Source: Caulobacter sp. RHG1 (GTDB lineage Bacteria > Pseudomonadota > Alphaproteobacteria > Caulobacterales > Caulobacteraceae). Taken from it: 64,000 bases of DNA. Numbering within the stretch: the first letter of the stretch is position 1; each line of letters opens with the position of its first letter. The stretch spans positions 349,476-413,475 of the forward strand of contig NZ_SMZP01000006.1 in the NCBI RefSeq assembly GCF_013181195.1. The letters are read 5' to 3'. The notes beneath the pieces were generated by a model. That model ran no database searches and had not been told where the DNA came from. It worked only from the letters and a program-made list of their open reading frames with translations. The position numbers and the translations under genes were made by a program. Shown piece after piece: positions 60,477-64,000 of the stretch.

Positions 60477-61370
60477 ATGAGCCCCGTCCGCCTCCTGATC
60501 GTCCTGATCGCCGCCGTCTCGGCCATCGGCCTGGCCGTGGTCCTGCAGCGCGCCATGGGCGGCAAGCCGACCGAATCGGTCGCCGCGGCCGCGCCGGCCC
60601 CGCCCGAACCCAGCAAGCCGATGACCCAGGTTCTGGTCGCCAAGCGCGACCTGCCGATCGGCACGCGCCTGGTCGCCGCCGATGTCGACTGGCAGGCTTG
60701 GCCCTCTGACGCCATCAACGGCGCCTTCATCACCAACGGCGCCGCGCCGACCAAGCCCGAGGGCAAGGTCGAGGAAGCCAAGGCCGCCGTCGCCGGCGCC
60801 GCCGATCAGATGATCGGCGGGGACCCGGCCAAGGTCGTCGAGGGCGCGATCGTTCGCGACCCGATCCTGACCGGCGAGCCGATCACCAGCCGCAAGATCG
60901 TGCGGGGCGGGGAGGGCGGCTATCTGTCCGTCGTCCTGACGCCCGGCAAACGGGCCATGTCCGTGCCCGTCACCTCCGACACCGCCGTGGGCGGCTTCAT
61001 CCTCCCCGGCGACCGCGTCGACGTGCTGCTGACCCGCGAGACCTCGGTCAACAACAGCAACGGGGGCGGCGAGAGCAAGGTCGTCGTCGCCGAGACCGTG
61101 CTGCAAAACATCCGCGTCCTGGCGCTGGACCAGTCCACCGCCGCCGACAAGGACGCCAAGTCGATCGTCGCCGCGACCGCCACCCTCGAGGTCGGCCCGG
61201 TCGAGGGCGAGGCCCTGGCCCGCGCCAAGGCGGCCGGCTCGGTGACCTTGGCCCTGCGCGCCTATACCGACCTGGGCGGCCCCTCGGGCCTGGCCAGCTC
61301 GGCGGCCAAGGACACCACCATCCGCATCAACCGCGGCGGCGCGACCACAGACGTGGCGGTGCGCCCATGA
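60477..61370 (+). CDS. cpaB: Tad pilus assembly protein CpaB
   Basis: 297 residues. One N-terminal membrane anchor (LLIVLIAAVSAIGLAVVL), a Pro-rich linker, then a SAF domain (MTQVLVAKRDLPIGTRLVAADVDWQAWP) and a CpaB/RcpC domain (GEPITSRKIVRGG, SVPVTSDTAVGGFILPGDRVDVLLTRE). It probably links the inner membrane machine to the secretin. ATG 60477 follows a weak site; an in-frame TTG at 60420 is less likely. Overlaps cpaC (ATGA). Confidence 0.94.
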   Translation: MSPVRLLIVLIAAVSAIGLAVVLQRAMGGKPTESVAAAAPAPPEPSKPMTQVLVAKRDLPIGTRLVAADVDWQAWPSDAINGAFITNGAAPTKPEGKVEEAKAAVAGAADQMIGGDPAKVVEGAIVRDPILTGEPITSRKIVRGGEGGYLSVVLTPGKRAMSVPVTSDTAVGGFILPGDRVDVLLTRETSVNNSNGGGESKVVVAETVLQNIRVLALDQSTAADKDAKSIVAATATLEVGPVEGEALARAKAAGSVTLALRAYTDLGGPSGLASSAAKDTTIRINRGGATTDVAVRP

Positions 61371-63079
61371 TCGCCCGCGCTTCCTATCGCCCGCCTTCGA
61401 CCAGAACGCCGAAAGCCAACATGTCCATCCAGCGCCGAATGCTGACGGCCCATCTGGCCGTCCTGCTGGGCCTGACCTCGACCGTCCCGGCCTTCGCCGA
61501 CGGTCCGGTCGGCGGCTCGCACGTCTATCGTCCGGTCCGGGCGGCCCGCCCGATCGCGCCGGCGCCGGCGCCGATCATCGCTCCGCCGCCGGTGGGCGAC
61601 CAGATCCCGCGCATCTATCTGACCGCCGACCAGGGCGCGGCCTCGATCGACCTGGCCAAGGGCAAGTCGGCGATCATCGAGTTGCCGTCCGACGTCCGCG
61701 ACCTGCTGGTCACCAATCCGCTGGTGGCCGACGCGGTGCTGCGCGACAAGCGCCGCATCTATGTCGTCGGCCTGGCCGAGGGCGTGACCGACGCAGCCTT
61801 CTTCGACGCCGCCGGCCGCCGCATCCTGTCGCTGTCGATCCGCGTCAGCCAGCCTGTGGATAACCTGTCGGAGACGATCCGCCGTGTCCTGCCCGACGCC
61901 CAGGTCCAGGTGCAGGCGGTCCGCGACAGCGTCGTGCTGAGCGGTACGGCCCGCACGGCCGCCGACGCCGAAGCCGCCGGGCGCATCGCCGCCCAGTTCA
62001 CCGGCTCGGCCGACAAGGTCCTGAACATGATCGGCGTGGCCGGCAAGGACCAGGTCATGCTGCAGGTCCGCATCGTCGAGGTGCAGCGCAGCTCCATCAA
62101 GCAGCTGGGCGTCGACCTGAACGCCGTCTTCGGCCAGCTGGGCCAGAACCAGTACAGCTTCGGCTTCTCGCCCACCTACGGCGTCAACGGCTCGCTGATG
62201 GGCGGCGTGACGGGGGGCTTCAGCCGCAACACGACCAAGGCCCCGGTGGTCAATCGCGACGTCAAGGTGCCGCTGACCACCTGTACGGCCGAGGGCTGTA
62301 CGACCTCGGAAGTTCTGAAGGCCTACGATTTCGTCGATCCCAAGGATCCGCTCTCGGTCATCAAGGACGTGGCGGGCGCCACCGGCCTGAACCAGGCCAA
62401 GAGCATGATCCAGGCGTTCGAGCGCGTGGGCCTAGTGCGCACCCTGGCCGAGCCGAACCTGACGGCCGTCTCGGGCGAGCGTGGCAACTTCCTGGTCGGC
62501 GGCGAATTCCCGGTTCCGGTGGGCCGCGACAACGACGGCCGCGTGTCGATCGAATTCAAGCCTTACGGCGTGGGCCTGGCCTATACGCCGGTGGTGATGT
62601 CGGGCGGCCGCATCTCGCTGAAGATCTCCACCGAGGTCTCGGAACTGACCAATCTGGGCGCCTTCTCGCTGACCGGCGGGACGTCGTCGAGCCTGGTGGT
62701 GCCGGGCCTGTCGGTGCGCCGCGCCGAGACCGTGGTCGAACTGCCGTCGGGCGGCTCGTTCATGATCGCCGGCCTGCTGCAGCAGACCAACAAGCAGACC
62801 ATCGACGCCCTGCCGGGCATGACCAGCATGCCGATCCTGGGCACGCTGTTCCGCTCGCGCGACTTCCTGAACGGCGAGACCGAGCTGGTGGTGATCGTTA
62901 CCCCCTACATCGTCGACCCGACCAAGCCGCAGAACCTTCAGACCCCGGCCGATGGCCTGAAGATCGCCGGCGACATGAGCACCACGCTGCTGGGTCGCCT
63001 CAACCAGGTCGTCAAGGCGCCGCCGGGCGCCAACGCCGGGCGCGCCTACCAAGGCCCCGTCGGCTACGTGATCGAGTAG
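61367..63079 (+). CDS. cpaC: Outer membrane secretin CpaC
   Basis: Pore through which the pilus exits. 570 residues from the ATG overlapping cpaB. The mature signal probably begins at the inner ATG 61421 (SIQRRMLTAHLAVLLGL), so the first 18 residues may not be made. Domains: pilus N-domain (about 85-155), BON-like segment (DNLSETIRRVLPDAQVQVQAVRDSVVLSGTA), then the secretin domain (VMLQVRIVEVQRSSIKQLGVDLN, AEPNLTAVSGERGNFLVGGEFPVP, GSFMIAGLLQQ, LFRSRDFLNGETELVVIVTPYIV). Confidence 0.96.
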   Translation: MIARASYRPPSTRTPKANMSIQRRMLTAHLAVLLGLTSTVPAFADGPVGGSHVYRPVRAARPIAPAPAPIIAPPPVGDQIPRIYLTADQGAASIDLAKGKSAIIELPSDVRDLLVTNPLVADAVLRDKRRIYVVGLAEGVTDAAFFDAAGRRILSLSIRVSQPVDNLSETIRRVLPDAQVQVQAVRDSVVLSGTARTAADAEAAGRIAAQFTGSADKVLNMIGVAGKDQVMLQVRIVEVQRSSIKQLGVDLNAVFGQLGQNQYSFGFSPTYGVNGSLMGGVTGGFSRNTTKAPVVNRDVKVPLTTCTAEGCTTSEVLKAYDFVDPKDPLSVIKDVAGATGLNQAKSMIQAFERVGLVRTLAEPNLTAVSGERGNFLVGGEFPVPVGRDNDGRVSIEFKPYGVGLAYTPVVMSGGRISLKISTEVSELTNLGAFSLTGGTSSSLVVPGLSVRRAETVVELPSGGSFMIAGLLQQTNKQTIDALPGMTSMPILGTLFRSRDFLNGETELVVIVTPYIVDPTKPQNLQTPADGLKIAGDMSTTLLGRLNQVVKAPPGANAGRAYQGPVGYVIE

Positions 63080-63086
63080 GACCGCC

Positions 63087-63779
63087 ATGACGCACAACCC
63101 TTCCGTCAAGATCGTCCTCAAGGCCCTGCTGCTGTCGGCCGCGATGTCGAGCCTGGCCGCCTGCGCCTCGACGCCGCCCGACCAGGGGCCGTCGAAGACC
63201 GCCGCGACCGAAACCCAGCAGTGGGTCGACCGGATCAAGGTGACGTCCTCGCCCGACGAGATCGTCTTGGCCGCGCACGCCGCCGGCCTGTCGGCCAACC
63301 AGAACGCCGCCCTGCAGGACCTGTTCGGCCGCTGGATGCAGGCCGAGGGCCGCGAGCTGGTGGTCACCACGCCCAACGCCGCGGGCGCCATGGGCGGCCA
63401 GATCCGCGACCGCCTGATCTTCCTGGGGGCCCCGGCCTCCCGCGTGCGGGTGGTCGGCTTCCAGCCCACCGGTCCCGAGGACAACGCCATCCGCGTCGGT
63501 TTCCTGCGCTACGAGGCGCAGCCGCTCAAGTGCGGCCAGAACTGGGAAAACCTCGCGGCCACGCGCGACAACAAGGCCTATGACAACTTCGGTTGCGCCA
63601 TGGCCGCCAACATGGCCGCCCAGGTGGCCAACCCTGAGGATCTGGTCCGGCCGCGCGACATGACGCCCACCGACGCCGGCCGCCGCGGGGTGGTGTTCGG
63701 CAAGTACCGCAAGGGTGAGATCACCGCGACCGAGCGGGATCAGAGCTCCGCGGGCTTGATCTCGAGGGCGATCCCGTAA
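63087..63779 (+). CDS. cpaD: Pilus assembly lipoprotein CpaD
   Basis: 230 residues. Lipobox LAAC ends the signal (Cys26). The body matches the CpaD/TadZ-adjacent family: WVDRIKVTSSPDEIVLAAHAAGLSANQNAALQDLFGRW, then CGQNWENLAATRDNKAYDNFGCAMAANMAAQVANPEDLVRPR. It is thought to serve as pilotin or peptidoglycan contact for the secretin. RBS AGGACC. The stop overlaps the cpaE start (TAATG). Confidence 0.94.
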   Translation: MTHNPSVKIVLKALLLSAAMSSLAACASTPPDQGPSKTAATETQQWVDRIKVTSSPDEIVLAAHAAGLSANQNAALQDLFGRWMQAEGRELVVTTPNAAGAMGGQIRDRLIFLGAPASRVRVVGFQPTGPEDNAIRVGFLRYEAQPLKCGQNWENLAATRDNKAYDNFGCAMAANMAAQVANPEDLVRPRDMTPTDAGRRGVVFGKYRKGEITATERDQSSAGLISRAIP

Positions 63780-64000
63780 TGCGCCCGACCGACAATGATC
63801 CCTTCGACCTGGGTTTCGACGCCGCCGACGAGTTCACGACCGGCGGCGCGGATCCCTGGCGCGCCTCGGCCCCGCCGTCGCTGAGCCCGGCCCTGGGCGG
63901 GTTCGAGGACCCGTTCGCCGAGTTCCCGCCCGCGCGTCCGCAGGAAGCGCCCCGCGCGCAGCCCGCCGCCCCGGCGGCCCAGGCTCCGCGTCCCGCGCCC
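63779..64000 (+). CDS. cpaE: Pilus localisation ATPase CpaE, N-terminal part
   Basis: Only the first 74 residues fall in the window. They are acidic and then Pro/Ala-rich (NDPFDLGFDAADEFTTGG, PPARPQEAP), the low-complexity lead-in of CpaE/TadZ, whose receiver-like and ParA-like domains come later. Identity comes from position after cpaD and the TAATG overlap. Confidence 0.88.
   Translation, partial: MRPTDNDPFDLGFDAADEFTTGGADPWRASAPPSLSPALGGFEDPFAEFPPARPQEAPRAQPAAPAAQAPRPAP

Overview
The window is GC-rich, gene-dense chromosome from an alphaproteobacterium of the Caulobacter group. The right end carries pilA-cpaA-cpaB-cpaC-cpaD-cpaE, the Tad (type IVc) pilus locus first defined in Caulobacter, with a 57-residue Flp pilin close to Caulobacter PilA. 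Supporting signs are a bactofilin, two TonB-dependent receptors, RcnB-like secreted proteins, HWE kinases with FAT GUY receivers, CtrA-type boxes (TTAA-N7-TTAAC, TTAACCAT) and CcrM-type GANTC sites in promoters. I saw no tRNA, rRNA, transposase, prophage or CRISPR array; this is core chromosome with accessory metabolic genes.

Layout. 0-10.6 kb: a Tat-exported phospholipase C cut by the edge, zinc alcohol dehydrogenase, CheW, bactofilin, CobS without a CobT partner beside it, RcnB-like protein, PAP2 phosphatase, J-domain protein and BolA. 10.7-17.9 kb: cytidine deaminase, a large TonB-dependent receptor, a GAF-PAS-HWE kinase with its FAT GUY receiver, and an OhrR-like regulator divergent from a membrane protein. 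18-23 kb: aroK-aroB, and on the other strand a periplasmic helical protein coupled to xerD. 23-33 kb: mixed metabolism (VOC protein, aldo/keto reductase, MscS channel, CoA-ester lyase, OsmC, P450, accA, nitronate monooxygenase, ChaN-like protein). 33-44.5 kb: uvrB, an EreA/ChaN-like protein, a second HWE kinase/receiver pair, a catecholate-type siderophore receptor divergent from a degenerate Fur protein, and a PadR/HAAS-domain pair. 44.5-57.5 kb: glycine-zipper lipoprotein, SleB-like hydrolase, SDR, a divergent pair of DJ-1-fold genes, extradiol dioxygenase, acyltransferase, phosphatase, MFS transporter and pabB-pabC. 57.4-64 kb: two TadE-like pseudopilins and a stand-alone secretin N-domain protein on the minus strand, then pilA and cpaA-E on the plus strand.

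Regulatory signals found by reading intergenic DNA include two exact sigma-EcfG (SigT) motifs GGAAC-N16-CGTT, one before the first HWE kinase and one before the glycine-zipper lipoprotein; seven GANTC sites in 118 bp upstream of accA, three inside one perfect palindrome; four TGTG-Nx-CACA boxes before padR; Fur-like boxes between the siderophore receptor and the degenerate Fur gene; a near-perfect CtrA box between cpaA and cpaB; and TGTCGYGACA boxes in both promoters of the OhrR-like divergon.

Intergenic space also holds several palindromic repeat families, three of them present in two or three copies or as very long inverted repeats. I found no clearly new multigene system. The strongest leads are the accA GANTC cluster, the EcfG-linked kinase and lipoprotein, the PadR operator array, the metal-site-free Fur homologue, and the extra secretin-domain protein beside the pilus locus.
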